A DNA stretch of 64,000 nucleotides. Source: Paraburkholderia podalyriae (GTDB taxonomy: Bacteria > Pseudomonadota > Gammaproteobacteria > Burkholderiales > Burkholderiaceae). The position numbers and the translations under genes were made by a program. The stretch spans positions 62,001 to 126,000 of the forward strand of contig NZ_VZQQ01000015.1 in assembly GCF_014397785.1 (NCBI RefSeq), given 5' to 3'. Under the pieces are notes generated by a model. The model was given only the letters and a program-made list of their open reading frames with translations, made no database searches and had not been told where the DNA came from. Of this stretch, positions 32,067 through 41,932 are shown piece after piece (the stretch's first letter is position 1; every line of letters starts with the position of its first letter).

Positions 32067-32635
32067 ACCGCGCCCAGATGGAGGACAGGTTGCTCACGTG
32101 GCGTTTCGAACTGCGGCGCACGCTGGGGCTGCCGGGCTTGCTCGGTGCAGTGCTGCTGGGGACCGCGGTGTTGATCGCCGTAGCGACTCCGCGAGTCGAC
32201 GCGGATGTCGACTCGCACGAGCTGCGCGACTCGGAGCGGCTTGCGCGAACCCCCAAGGCGCGTCGTGCCGACGCCGAGCGGGCGGCCGTTGTCGATGCGG
32301 TTTCGCTTCATGCGTTACCCGAACTGTTCCCGGGTTTCGGGCAAAGCGCCGACGATATCGCGACGATCCTCGCTCAGGCGCGCGACAGCAACCTGACGCT
32401 CGGCTCGGCAGAGTATCTCGTGAGCAACGATTCAAGCGCGCATTTTGTGCGCTATCAGATGCTGCTGCCGGTCAAGGATCAGTACGGTGTGATCCGGCGT
32501 TTTCTGGCGTTGGTGCTCAATAGCGTGCCGAACGCCGCGTTGCGCGAGATCCATGTCGAGCGCCCCACCGTAGATGGCAACGTGCTGGATGCGCGGGTGC
32601 GCTTCGAACTCATCTATCGAGCAGCGCAGCCATGA
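32063..32635 (+). CDS. PilO/GspM-like inner-membrane assembly protein
   Basis: A 190-residue bitopic protein with a membrane helix at ~24-42 (LLGAVLLGTAVLIAVAT) and a periplasmic domain whose LPELFPGFGQSADDIATILA, VRYQMLLPVKDQYGVIRRFL and ALREIHVERPTV segments resemble the PilO/GspM-type fold. The start at 32063 (ATGA overlap with the preceding stop) is chosen over a long upstream extension that would lie inside the previous gene. It would form the PilN-PilO heterodimer with the previous product. Confidence 0.74.
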   Translation: MNRAQMEDRLLTWRFELRRTLGLPGLLGAVLLGTAVLIAVATPRVDADVDSHELRDSERLARTPKARRADAERAAVVDAVSLHALPELFPGFGQSADDIATILAQARDSNLTLGSAEYLVSNDSSAHFVRYQMLLPVKDQYGVIRRFLALVLNSVPNAALREIHVERPTVDGNVLDARVRFELIYRAAQP

Positions 32636-33335
32636 AACCCAATCTCGTCAGCCGCGCGTTGCTGCTGGTCTGCGCAATCGCCGCCGTGGGGCTGAGTTTG
32701 CGTGAGCTGAAACCCGTGCTGCGCACGCCGACGGTTGTGGCCGCGATGAATGGCGCGCATCGCAGCCGGGCTGAACTGCGCGCGGTTGCCTTGCATCGCG
32801 ACGAAGCGGCGCGTGCGGCTGGTACGGTGCCGGCTGCCGCGCCGGCCGTGGCGAGTGCGCCGAATATGGCGAGTGCGCCAAGTGTGGCGAATGCGACAAA
32901 CGCCGCTAGCTTGGCGATTTCAACAAGCACACCGACTCCTGTCAAAACGACCGGGACAGTGAAATCAGCGTCGACAGCGCGCGCCAAACTCCGCGCGCTG
33001 CGCACGCCACTCTCGCTTGAATCGGCCAACAATCCGTTCGCTGCATCGTCGTGGCTGCCGCCACCGCCGCCGGTGGTCGTGGCCCCCGCGCCACCGGAGC
33101 CCGTTGCGCCGCCCACCGCGCCGCCCGTGCCCTTTACCTATCTCGGCGAACTCGATGCCAAAGCGGCGAAACCCCAGGTTTTCCTCAGCAACGGCGATCG
33201 CCTGTTGATCGTTTCGCCGGGCGAAGTCATCGACGCGCAGTATCGCATCGAGTCGGTTTCGGAGAGCGACGTCGTGCTGACTTATCTGCCTCTCAATGAG
33301 AGACAGGTGCTATCTACGCAAGCGAAGGACAAAAA

Positions 33336-33339
<4 letters not shown>
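32632..33339 (+). CDS. PilP/GspC-like protein linking inner membrane to secretin
   Basis: A 235-residue protein with an N-terminal membrane anchor (ALLLVCAIAAVGLSLRELKP), a long Ala/Pro-rich low-complexity linker (~60-170, including LPPPPPVVVAPAPPEPVAPP), then a compact beta domain: FTYLGELDAKAAKPQVFLSN, GDRLLIVSPGEVIDAQYRIE, DVVLTYLPLNERQVL. That domain is the PilP/GspC homology region that docks on the secretin N-domains. Similar genes have been loosely annotated as 'secretion system X translation initiation factor', which is misleading. It overlaps both neighbours by 4 bp. Confidence 0.8.
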
Positions 33340-35636
<2,297 letters not shown>

Positions 35637-35639
35637 GCC

Positions 35640-36197
35640 ATGAAAGCGCAGGCTGACGCATTGGGTTCGCGTGGCCGGTCTGGCGCCCGCCAGCGCGGTT
35701 TCACGCTGATCGAGCTGGTGATTACGCTGGCGCTTGTCGGCATCCTGGCGCTCGCGATCATGCCGTTCTCGGAACTGATCGTGCAGCGTCAGAAGGAGCA
35801 GCAACTGAGCGCGGCGCTGCGTGAGATTCGCACCGCACTGGACGCTTACAAGGAAGCGAGCGACACCGGCCTGATCGAGCGGGAGGCGGATGCATCCGGC
35901 TATCCGCCCTCGCTGACCGTGATGGTGACGGGCGTGAAGAATGCGAAAGATCCCAAAGGCGGCTTGTTGATGTTTCTTCGCCGCGTGCCCCGCGATCCGT
36001 TCTTTACGGGCGACGCGGATATTGCGGCCGAGGACACGTGGAACGTGCGTGCCTTCGGCGAGGCACTGAATCCAGGTGAGGGCGGTGACGCGGACAACGG
36101 TTCCGCCGGCAATTCGCGCGCCGGTAAGGACGTGTTCGACGTGACATCGAAATCCGATCGGGTCGGCATCAACGGCATTCCATACAAACAGTGGTGA
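35640..36197 (+). CDS. Pseudopilin-like protein 2
   Basis: A 185-residue type IV pilin-like protein: leader of 20 residues ending GARQRG before FTLIELVITLALVGILALAI, with Glu at +5. The globular part includes ALREIRTALDAYKEASDTGL, then GYPPSLTVMVTG and FLRRVPRDPFF, features of the PulG-like minor pseudopilins. An acidic/Gly-rich insertion (NPGEGGDADNGSAGN) follows. It starts 3 bp after the secretin stop and is probably processed by the same prepilin peptidase as the first pseudopilin. Confidence 0.9.
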   Translation: MKAQADALGSRGRSGARQRGFTLIELVITLALVGILALAIMPFSELIVQRQKEQQLSAALREIRTALDAYKEASDTGLIEREADASGYPPSLTVMVTGVKNAKDPKGGLLMFLRRVPRDPFFTGDADIAAEDTWNVRAFGEALNPGEGGDADNGSAGNSRAGKDVFDVTSKSDRVGINGIPYKQW

Positions 36198-36205
36198 GCC
36201 GCATC

Positions 36206-36595
36206 ATGACAACCGTGCGCGCGCGTAAAGCCAGAGGCTTCACATTGATTGAACTGGTGGTCGTCATGGCGATCATCGGTCTGTTGCTGACGGTTGCATT
36301 GCCCCGTTACATGCACAGTATCGAGCGCGGCAAGGAGCAAGTGCGTCAACAGAACCTGGCGGTGATGCGGGACGCCATCGACAAATACTATGGCGACAAC
36401 GGCCAATACCCGGACACTCTCGACGATCTGGTGACAAGGCACTATCTGCGCGGAATTCCGGTCGACCCCGTCAACGGTGACGATAAATGGGCGGCGGTGG
36501 CATCGCCTGACGAGAGCAAGACGGGTGTGTACGACGTCATGCCGGCGAGCAGTCCGCAGGGGATGCCGAAAGATCGGGCGGGAGCGGCGCAATGA
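36206..36595 (+). CDS. Pseudopilin-like protein 3
   Basis: A 129-residue prepilin-like protein: leader MTTVRARKARG, then FTLIELVVVMAIIGLLLTVA with Glu +5. The core is short (DAIDKYYGDNGQYPDTLDDL, then YLRGIPVDPVNGDDKW), close to the PulG-like proteins and to GspG without its C-terminal calcium loop. GTG codons at 36191 and 36194 are alternative starts that would overlap the previous gene; the ATG at 36206 gives the usual leader length. It overlaps the next gene by 4 bp. Confidence 0.88.
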   Translation: MTTVRARKARGFTLIELVVVMAIIGLLLTVALPRYMHSIERGKEQVRQQNLAVMRDAIDKYYGDNGQYPDTLDDLVTRHYLRGIPVDPVNGDDKWAAVASPDESKTGVYDVMPASSPQGMPKDRAGAAQ

Positions 36596-37185
36596 GCGAT
36601 GTGAGCCCGCGGGCAACCCGACGTCACCCTGTCGCTCGCGAAAATGGAATGGTTCTGCTGGCGCTCCTGATTGCGCTGATGATGATGTCGATCGCATTGA
36701 TGGGCGCGCTCGACGTGTGGTCGCTTGAGCGGCAGCGCGAACGGGAGCGGCAACTGCTGTTCGTAGGCGATCAGTACCGGCTCGCGATTCTTCGCTACTA
36801 CCGCGCTGGAAGGGCGCTGCCGGCGTCGATTGACGAACTGCTCGACGACTCGCGTTTTCCGGCGCCGCTGCATCATTTGCGCCGCGCCTATCCGGATCCG
36901 GTGACGGGTAAGAACGATTGGGTTTTTATGCAACAGGGCGCGCGTATATACGGCGTGTATAGCAGTTCCACCGACTTGCCGATCAAACGCGCTGGTTTTC
37001 CGCTTCTCTATCAGGACTTCGAAAATCAGAAGACCTATGGCGGCTGGCAGTTTTTCTATTTGCCGCCGGTCGTGCGCAACTACACGAACACGCTGACCGC
37101 GCCGCCGAAACCGCCGACCTCCTTCGATCCGCTGAACGGCTCGTTGCCCACTTTCAACGGGCGCAGCGTGGGCGGCTTGCGCTGA
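36592..37185 (+). CDS. Pseudopilin-like/GspK-like minor component
   Basis: A 197-residue bitopic protein. The N-terminal helix (NGMVLLALLIALMMMSIALM) follows a basic leader but lacks the G-FTLIE cleavage motif and the +5 Glu; it reads ENGMVLLALL, as in GspK- or PilX-like components, where the Glu is absent. The soluble part has LAILRYYRAGRALPASIDEL, then RRAYPDPVTGKNDWVFMQQG, similar to the cores of the upstream pseudopilins. Last gene of the secretion operon. It would sit at the pseudopilus tip by analogy with GspK; this is inferred. Confidence 0.8.
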   Translation: MSDVSPRATRRHPVARENGMVLLALLIALMMMSIALMGALDVWSLERQRERERQLLFVGDQYRLAILRYYRAGRALPASIDELLDDSRFPAPLHHLRRAYPDPVTGKNDWVFMQQGARIYGVYSSSTDLPIKRAGFPLLYQDFENQKTYGGWQFFYLPPVVRNYTNTLTAPPKPPTSFDPLNGSLPTFNGRSVGGLR

Positions 37186-37362
37186 TCGGACAGCCGCCCG
37201 GTTGCCCATGCCTTCGCGCTTGTCGAGCACGAACAGGTAACACTCCGTCGCACTGTGGCTAGCGACGTCGGCTCTGATGTGATGGACGACTCCCGCTAAG
37301 CGGCGAAAGGATTTATGCCAAAGTGGAGAAGTCGTGACGTCCACGGCAAAGGAGCGTTCATC

Positions 37363-37515
37363 ATGAACATAGCGACTGTTGGACTGGATCTGGCCAAGAA
37401 TGTGTTGCAGCTTCACGGAGTGGATCCGCAAGGCCACATGGTTGTGCGCAAGCAGTTGAGACGCACGGATGTACTCCGGTATTTCGCAACGCTCAACCTG
37501 CGCGATCCAGCGTGA
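37363..37515 (+). pseudogene. IS110-family transposase, N-terminal fragment
   Basis: The frame reads MNIATVGLDLAKNVLQLHGV then DPQGHMVVRKQLRR, the first ~45 residues of an IS110-type DEDD transposase (the first catalytic Asp is in GLDLAKN). It stops at 37515; the remaining ~290 residues are absent. AAAGGAG precedes the ATG. It is a relic marking the decayed right part of the island. Confidence 0.85.
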
Positions 37516-37788
37516 CGGATTGACAGATTCAGCTATTAGCAGCGAAACAGCATTCACTTCCCAGAGGTTGCTTGAGCAGACTTCAATTGGATGACAGAAC
37601 GGTCGGACCGTGGTGGGCCAAAACCGCTTTGCACCAAAAGCAACCAAGCCCGAGGCTCTGATGGGGTACCCATTCGCGGATATTCATCGTGGGCCCGCAG
37701 CGAGTGCTGCCAACTGAGCCCGGATACATGGCTGCAATCTCGACCTGATGCCAGAAAACTGGGACTGCTTGACAACAGGGAGTCGTCC
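37516..37788. other. Non-coding debris
   Basis: About 270 bp between the IS110 and IS6 fragments. Short open frames here have no family resemblance that I can see. Confidence 0.4.
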
Positions 37789-38325
37789 ATACATGGTGCA
37801 AATAGGCGATCTGGCCGAGATTTTTGTTATAGAAAGGATACCTCATCAAGCAGACAGGACTGCCTCCCAGATTGCGGGCGCAGCGGTATCTTTGAGTCCG
37901 AGCTTCGCGAGGCTGAATTGGCCTTTGCGAATACGATGCATCAACTCAATACCTGAGAGAGTGATCGCTGCGATCCTGAAACGCTTGAAGCCGAGCATGA
38001 CTTTCGTCCGGGACTTGATGTTGCGGTGGTCCTGCTCGACCAGATTATTGAGATATTTCGAGGATCGGACCTTCGTGTCCTCAGGCAGCAAGCCATCGGC
38101 CTTCATCTCGCGCACGGCGCGGTGCGAGGCGGCATAGCCATCAAGCGTGATGCTCTTCGGCGGCTGGCCTTGATGTTTGATTGCCTTCCTGAAAAAGGCT
38201 TGTGCCGCCTTCGCGTCGCGCCTGGCGCTGAGCATGAAGTCTACCGTCTGGCCCACCCGATCCACCGCTCGATAAAGATAGACCCACTTGCCGCGCAGCT
38301 TGAGATAGGTCTCCGTGCATGTCAA
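37789..38325 (-). pseudogene. IS6-family transposase, C-terminal two thirds, with one terminal repeat
   Basis: On the minus strand 38325-37846 encodes ETYLKLRGKWVYLYRAVDRV, then TVDFMLSARRDAKAAQAFF, ITLDGYAASHRAV, and NNLVEQDHRNIKSRTKVMLG. These are the DDE core and C-terminus of an IS6 transposase with the later Asp and Glu. The first catalytic Asp (normally D-E-T-Y) is lost: the sequence before ETYLK is in another frame. The N-terminal DNA-binding part is absent here. A terminal repeat ending TGGTGCAAATAG is at 37789-37805 and matches 12 nt of the repeat at 4964. Not functional. Confidence 0.87.
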
Positions 38326-38328
38326 TCT

Positions 38329-38458
38329 CCTCGATCAACTTGCCGGTGATAAGGTATCCACTCAGGACGAAAATACATCGACACCCAGATTCCCTGATAC
38401 TGGGATTCCCAAGGTGTGATAGAAAAAACGGTGAGAACAGCGATGCCCCGCAGTCCAT
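38329..38458 (-). pseudogene. Acyltransferase-3 (OafA-type) fragment, frameshifted
   Basis: On the minus strand one frame gives CIFVLSGYLITGKLIEEID and a second frame just upstream gives GNLGVDVF. Joined by one base shift they read GVDVF-FVLSGYLITGKLIEE, the signature of membrane acyltransferase family 3. Only ~40 residues remain, cut by the IS6 fragment. Confidence 0.5.
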
Positions 38459-38744
38459 CGAGGCTTTGATTTCGATTCATTTCAAATTCTTACGCGCAAT
38501 TGTGCGCGCTTTCTACCGCAATCACGAACGCCGATTCGTCATCTGAGCCAATTGCCCTCGCCGGCATAGCACACTCGTAATCCGGCGTCGTGCTTATCGG
38601 CATGTGCCCCGGCCATCTTACGCAAGCAATCAACTGCGGGCGTGGGTTCTCGACGCGCCAATGCTCCCATCGACGAACTCACATCCCTGAGACAGGCAGC
38701 ATCAAGCGCCCCTGATTCGGTCGCAAGATGTCACCGAGCGTCGA

Positions 38745-39062
38745 TTAGACAACTGCGATCTCAAGATGCTTGCCTAGCGCTTCTAGTGCTTCGGCAATCG
38801 TATCGATCTTGATTGCGTGGTCCACAGTCCGGTTCACTGCCTGCGGGCTCGTATTAAGCCGTCTGGCGAGCTCAGCCGGCGTCACCTTCTGATCAATCAT
38901 CGCGTTGAGGAGCAAAACCTTCGCCGATACGCTGGCAGGCAATGCCGCCAGCTCCTCACCTTTTTGGGCATGCGATGGTGCTGGGACAGTACGCCTGTCC
39001 TCGAAATAGAAGTCCATCGTCGTGAGCAACACGTCGGCGGCCATTTCTCGGGGCCTTTCCAC
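38745..39062 (-). pseudogene. hicB: HicB-family antitoxin, 5'-truncated, no hicA
   Basis: The 105-residue reading matches the second two thirds of the longer HicB type: REMAADVLLTTMDFYFEDRR, then TVPAPSHAQKGEELAALP, VSAKVLLLNAMIDQKVTPAE and LARRLNTSPQAVNRTVDHAI (HTH). The N-terminal ~35 residues (the degenerate RNase-H-like strand) are missing; a stop codon and frame change lie upstream. No HicA toxin gene was found on either side. The GTG start would give a short protein that could still be made, so decay is likely but not certain. Confidence 0.75.
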
Positions 39063-39244
39063 CGCGCAGGTGGTCGATGTTAAGGCTAGTGCGCCACGAG
39101 AGCAGGGGCGATGCCCTCGTCGGGAATTGCGTTGTAAGCCTTTGATTTCATTAGGTCGCGATTGTGCATCTTAGGGGAGCATGCGCGACCGCGTGAGGCA
39201 TCGTAACTACATGAATTAATTGACGAATCTTCTGTTTCATGCTC

Positions 39245-39264
39245 ATTACCTCCCACGTAATCGA
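39245..39264. repeat. Right copy of 20-bp direct repeat: putative attR, overlapping an XRE operator
   Basis: Identical to 3740-3759 over all 20 bases and including ATTAC-N7-GTAAT. It ends 97 bp before the ATG of the NTF2-like gene at 39362, mirroring the 95-bp distance of the left copy from the XRE gene. Confidence 0.78.
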
Positions 39265-39361
39265 CGCAATGCACGCGAGCAGCCAATCTTCATTCCGAGC
39301 CCGCCGCATGCGATGCGTATGCCGCGCGAAGTGCTCAGTCCTGCCAATCAAGGAGTTTCAG

Positions 39362-39730
39362 ATGAATGCGCATACCGATTTGATCGACCGTTATTTCGAT
39401 AGCTGGAACGAGACCGATGGCGCGCGCCGTCGCGAGTTGATCGCGGCAACGTGGAGCGCCGATGCCGACTATCGCGACCCGCTGCTGGCCTGTACCGGCC
39501 ACGATGGCATCGACGCGATGATCCGCGCGGTGCATGAGCGTTTTCCGCATCACACGTTTCGCCGTACGACCGACGTCGACGGCTTCGCGAATCGCCTGCG
39601 GTTCTCGTGGACACTGACGACGCCCGCGGGTGAGGCGATCGTAAAGGGCTCGGACTTCGGTGTGGTGGACGAACATGGGCGCTTGCAAGCGGTCACCGGT
39701 TTCCTCGACGAAGCCCCCGGCGGCGCCTAA
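39362..39730 (+). CDS. NTF2-like/SnoaL-type protein, probable XRE-regulator target
   Basis: A 122-residue small alpha+beta protein of the nuclear-transport-factor-2/SnoaL superfamily: HTDLIDRYFDSWNETDGARR, then ADADYRDPLLACTGHDGIDA, VHERFPHHTFRRTTDVDGFA, RFSWTLTTPAG and GSDFGVVDEHGRLQAVTGFL. The start at 39362 follows AAGGAG at a suitable distance. Such genes often sit divergently beside XRE/MmyB-type regulators. Here a regulator-type operator lies at 39245-39261 but the regulator is 35.5 kb away, which supports island insertion. Ligand or reaction is unknown. It heads a cluster of small plus-strand genes. Confidence 0.85.
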   Translation: MNAHTDLIDRYFDSWNETDGARRRELIAATWSADADYRDPLLACTGHDGIDAMIRAVHERFPHHTFRRTTDVDGFANRLRFSWTLTTPAGEAIVKGSDFGVVDEHGRLQAVTGFLDEAPGGA

Positions 39731-39752
39731 GGCGCTTTACACGGAGACGATC

Positions 39753-40034
39753 ATGCACGAGCCCGCCGCTGCGAAGCCTGCACACATCCATCTCGGGTTC
39801 CTGCGCGTCGCGGCCGCGCTCGACGCGTTATCGAGCGCGATCGCCGGTTTTGCACTGCTCGGCGGCGCGCGGGCGTTCATGTTCATCGCACTGCTCGGCT
39901 GGCGCGAGCCGGTGCTCGGTGGCGCGGGGCTCGTGCTGCTCGCGGTGGTCGGATGGCTGCGCTGGCAGTGTGGTGCAAGCGCAGCGCCGCAACCCGCGAG
40001 ACGTGCTTGCTACAATCGATCGTCGTGCGGATGA
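39753..40034 (+). CDS. Small predicted membrane protein
   Basis: A 93-residue frame with GGAG 6 nt before its ATG. It contains two hydrophobic stretches (LRVAAALDALSSAIAGFALL and VLGGAGLVLLAVVGWLRW) and starts 22 bp after the previous gene. I recognise no family. The C-terminus (QPARRACYNRSSCG) looks unstructured, and coding evidence is moderate. Confidence 0.5.
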   Translation: MHEPAAAKPAHIHLGFLRVAAALDALSSAIAGFALLGGARAFMFIALLGWREPVLGGAGLVLLAVVGWLRWQCGASAAPQPARRACYNRSSCG

Positions 40035-40110
40035 TCGTGTGACACGCATCATCTTGCGCAAAGCACACGACCCACCCCCGCGGCAAGTTCCCAACCGACC
40101 AGGAAACCCT

Positions 40111-40575
40111 GTGCTGAAAAATCTGGACCCGCTACTGAATGCCGATATCCTGCACGCACTGCGCTCGATGGGCCACGGCGACGAGCTCGTGATCTGCGAC
40201 GCCAACTTCCCGGCCGACGCGGTCGCGCGCGATACCGTGCTCGGTAAGCCGCTGCGTCTCGACGGTGTCAGTTCGCCGCGTGCGATCCGCGCGGTGCTGT
40301 CGGTACTGCCGCTCGACACCTTCATCGAGCATCCCGCGTCGCGCATGGAAGTGGTTGGCGAGCCGCACGCGATTCCCGCCGTGCAGCGCGAGGCGCAAGC
40401 CGAGGTCAATGCGGCGGAGGGGCGCGAGGTGCCCTTCGTGTCGATCGAGCGATTCGCGTTTTACGAGCGTGCGCGCGAGGCGTACTGCGTGATCGCGACT
40501 GGCGAGGAGCGCGGCTACGGTTGCTTCGTGTTCACGAAAGGCGTGCTGCTCGCGCCGGACGCGCCACGCGCATAG
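40111..40575 (+). CDS. fucU: RbsD/FucU-family sugar mutarotase
   Basis: A 154-residue enzyme that interconverts sugar anomers (L-fucose in FucU). MLKNLDPLLNADILHALRSM, then GHGDELVICDANFPADAVAR contains the family's GHGD catalytic His/Asp. IERFAFYERAREAYCVIATG, then EERGYGCFVFTKGV holds the C-terminal Tyr and substrate loop. GTG at 40111 follows AGGAAA; the longer frame in front is not FucU-like. Gene order with VOC and DoxX proteins does not reveal the sugar. Confidence 0.9.
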   Translation: MLKNLDPLLNADILHALRSMGHGDELVICDANFPADAVARDTVLGKPLRLDGVSSPRAIRAVLSVLPLDTFIEHPASRMEVVGEPHAIPAVQREAQAEVNAAEGREVPFVSIERFAFYERAREAYCVIATGEERGYGCFVFTKGVLLAPDAPRA

Positions 40576-40610
40576 TCGTTTCAACCTTTTTCGATTCGTC
40601 ACGACAAACC

Positions 40611-41018
40611 ATGAGCTTCCAGCTAGACAGTCTCGACCACCTGGTTCTGAACGTCGCCGACGTCGAAGTCAGCGCGGCGTGGTACGCACGGATGCTCGGC
40701 ATGCGACGCACCGAGTTCGCGTCGCGCACCGGCACGCGCGTGGCGATGACCTACGGCAATCAGAAGATCAACCTGCGTCCCGCGTCGGCTGATACCGTCG
40801 CATGGTTCACTTCGCGCGAGGCGGTGCCGGGTACGGCGGACCTGTGCTTCGTGACCACCGCGAGCCCCGACGACGTCAAGGCGCACTGGCTCGCGCAACA
40901 CGTCGCGATCGAGGCGGGACCGGTGGAGCGCGACGGCGCGCGCGGCAAGATGACGTCGGTGTATTGCCGCGATCCGGACGGCAACCTGATCGAGGTCGCC
41001 ACGTATCCGCCCGCCTGA
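40611..41018 (+). CDS. VOC-family (glyoxalase/bleomycin-resistance-like) protein
   Basis: A 135-residue metal-dependent VOC protein. LDSLDHLVLNVADVEVSAAW, then YARMLGM is the first beta-alpha-beta unit with the metal His. VYCRDPDGNLIEVATYPPA is the last strand with the metal Glu. TADLCFVTTASPDDVKAHWL starts the second half. It resembles the group annotated as fosfomycin-resistance-like or glyoxalase-like enzymes, but I cannot tell the substrate. It starts 35 bp after the previous stop. Confidence 0.88.
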   Translation: MSFQLDSLDHLVLNVADVEVSAAWYARMLGMRRTEFASRTGTRVAMTYGNQKINLRPASADTVAWFTSREAVPGTADLCFVTTASPDDVKAHWLAQHVAIEAGPVERDGARGKMTSVYCRDPDGNLIEVATYPPA

Positions 41019-41121
41019 GCGAGCTTGGAAATCGCCGTCATTGCACATATGCTCAGGGGCGAGGCAGGGAACTGAGGCCGTCCGTTCGGGTCAGCAGCTT
41101 ATTCAATTACAGGAGTCCCCC

Positions 41122-41556
41122 ATGTCGCGTCCCGTCGATTTCGGCATTATTTTCATCGCCCGTCTTGCGCTTTCGGTATTGTTCCTGTGGAGCGGGGTGA
41201 TGAAGCTGCTGGGCTATGCGGGCTTCGTCGGCTACCTGCATTCGAAGGGCGTACCGTTCGTACAGATCGCCGCGCCGATCGCAACCGCGGTCGAAGTGCT
41301 CGGCGGCCTGCTGCTCGTGGTCGGCTTCAAGGTACGGCCGCTCGCGCTGATCATGGCCGTGTATACGGTCGCGACGGCGGTGCTCGGCCACGACTTCTGG
41401 AATATCACCGACCCGGCCTTGCAACACGACATGGTGATCCATTTCTGGAAAAACATCGGCATCGCGGGCGGTTTTCTGCTGCTATTCGTGACGGGCGCGG
41501 GGCGTCTGAGCATCGACGGCGCGCGCGCGCCGCGCGGCGGCCTCAGCGGGTTGTGA
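41122..41556 (+). CDS. DoxX-family membrane protein
   Basis: A 144-residue integral membrane protein with four helices (IIFIARLALSVLFLWSGVMK, AAPIATAVEVLGGLLLVVGF, PLALIMAVYTVATAVLGHDF, IGIAGGFLLLFVTGAG). The helix-1 SGVMKL and EVLGG motifs are typical of DoxX/YphA proteins linked to redox and thiol stress. The start at 41122 follows CAGGAGTCCCCC. The exact function is unknown. Confidence 0.88.
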   Translation: MSRPVDFGIIFIARLALSVLFLWSGVMKLLGYAGFVGYLHSKGVPFVQIAAPIATAVEVLGGLLLVVGFKVRPLALIMAVYTVATAVLGHDFWNITDPALQHDMVIHFWKNIGIAGGFLLLFVTGAGRLSIDGARAPRGGLSGL

Positions 41557-41634
41557 GGCGCGAGCGCGCGCACTCCACGCGGCCCGTATCCTGCTACGCA
41601 GCAGGGGTCCAATCCGTGGCAATCAAGGGAGTAG

Positions 41635-41910
41635 ATGATGATTCAGAACTTCGAGCAAATGATCGGCGGCAAGCTCACGCAATTGTGCGCGAGTCTCGGC
41701 GAAGGGCCGACGCCGCATCGCGTGATCATCAGCCTCGCCGATTCCGCGAAGACGCTGGTGATTCTGGATGCGTCCGGATTCATCGGCGAGCTGAAGGCCG
41801 AGATCGAGGACCCGCAGAAACTGGTCGCCGATGCGATCGCCAAGGTGCGCAACGAAGGCCTGATCGAGCGCGCAATCGATACCGGCATCATTCAGGAGGC
41901 GTCGCTGTAG
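41635..41910 (+). CDS. Small conserved-looking protein of unknown function
   Basis: A 91-residue soluble protein (MMIQNFEQMIGGKLTQLCAS, then VIISLADSAKTLVILDASGF, AKVRNEGLIERAIDTGIIQE). Codon use matches neighbours and GGGAG precedes the start. Two adjacent ATGs (41635, 41638) are possible. No family recognised. Confidence 0.6.
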   Translation: MMIQNFEQMIGGKLTQLCASLGEGPTPHRVIISLADSAKTLVILDASGFIGELKAEIEDPQKLVADAIAKVRNEGLIERAIDTGIIQEASL

Positions 41911-41932
41911 TCAAGCGCGTTACGCACACCGC

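Noticed and set aside
36442..37647. Long minus-strand frame crossing the pseudopilin genes
   Set aside because: It is antisense to three well-supported genes and runs through IS debris.
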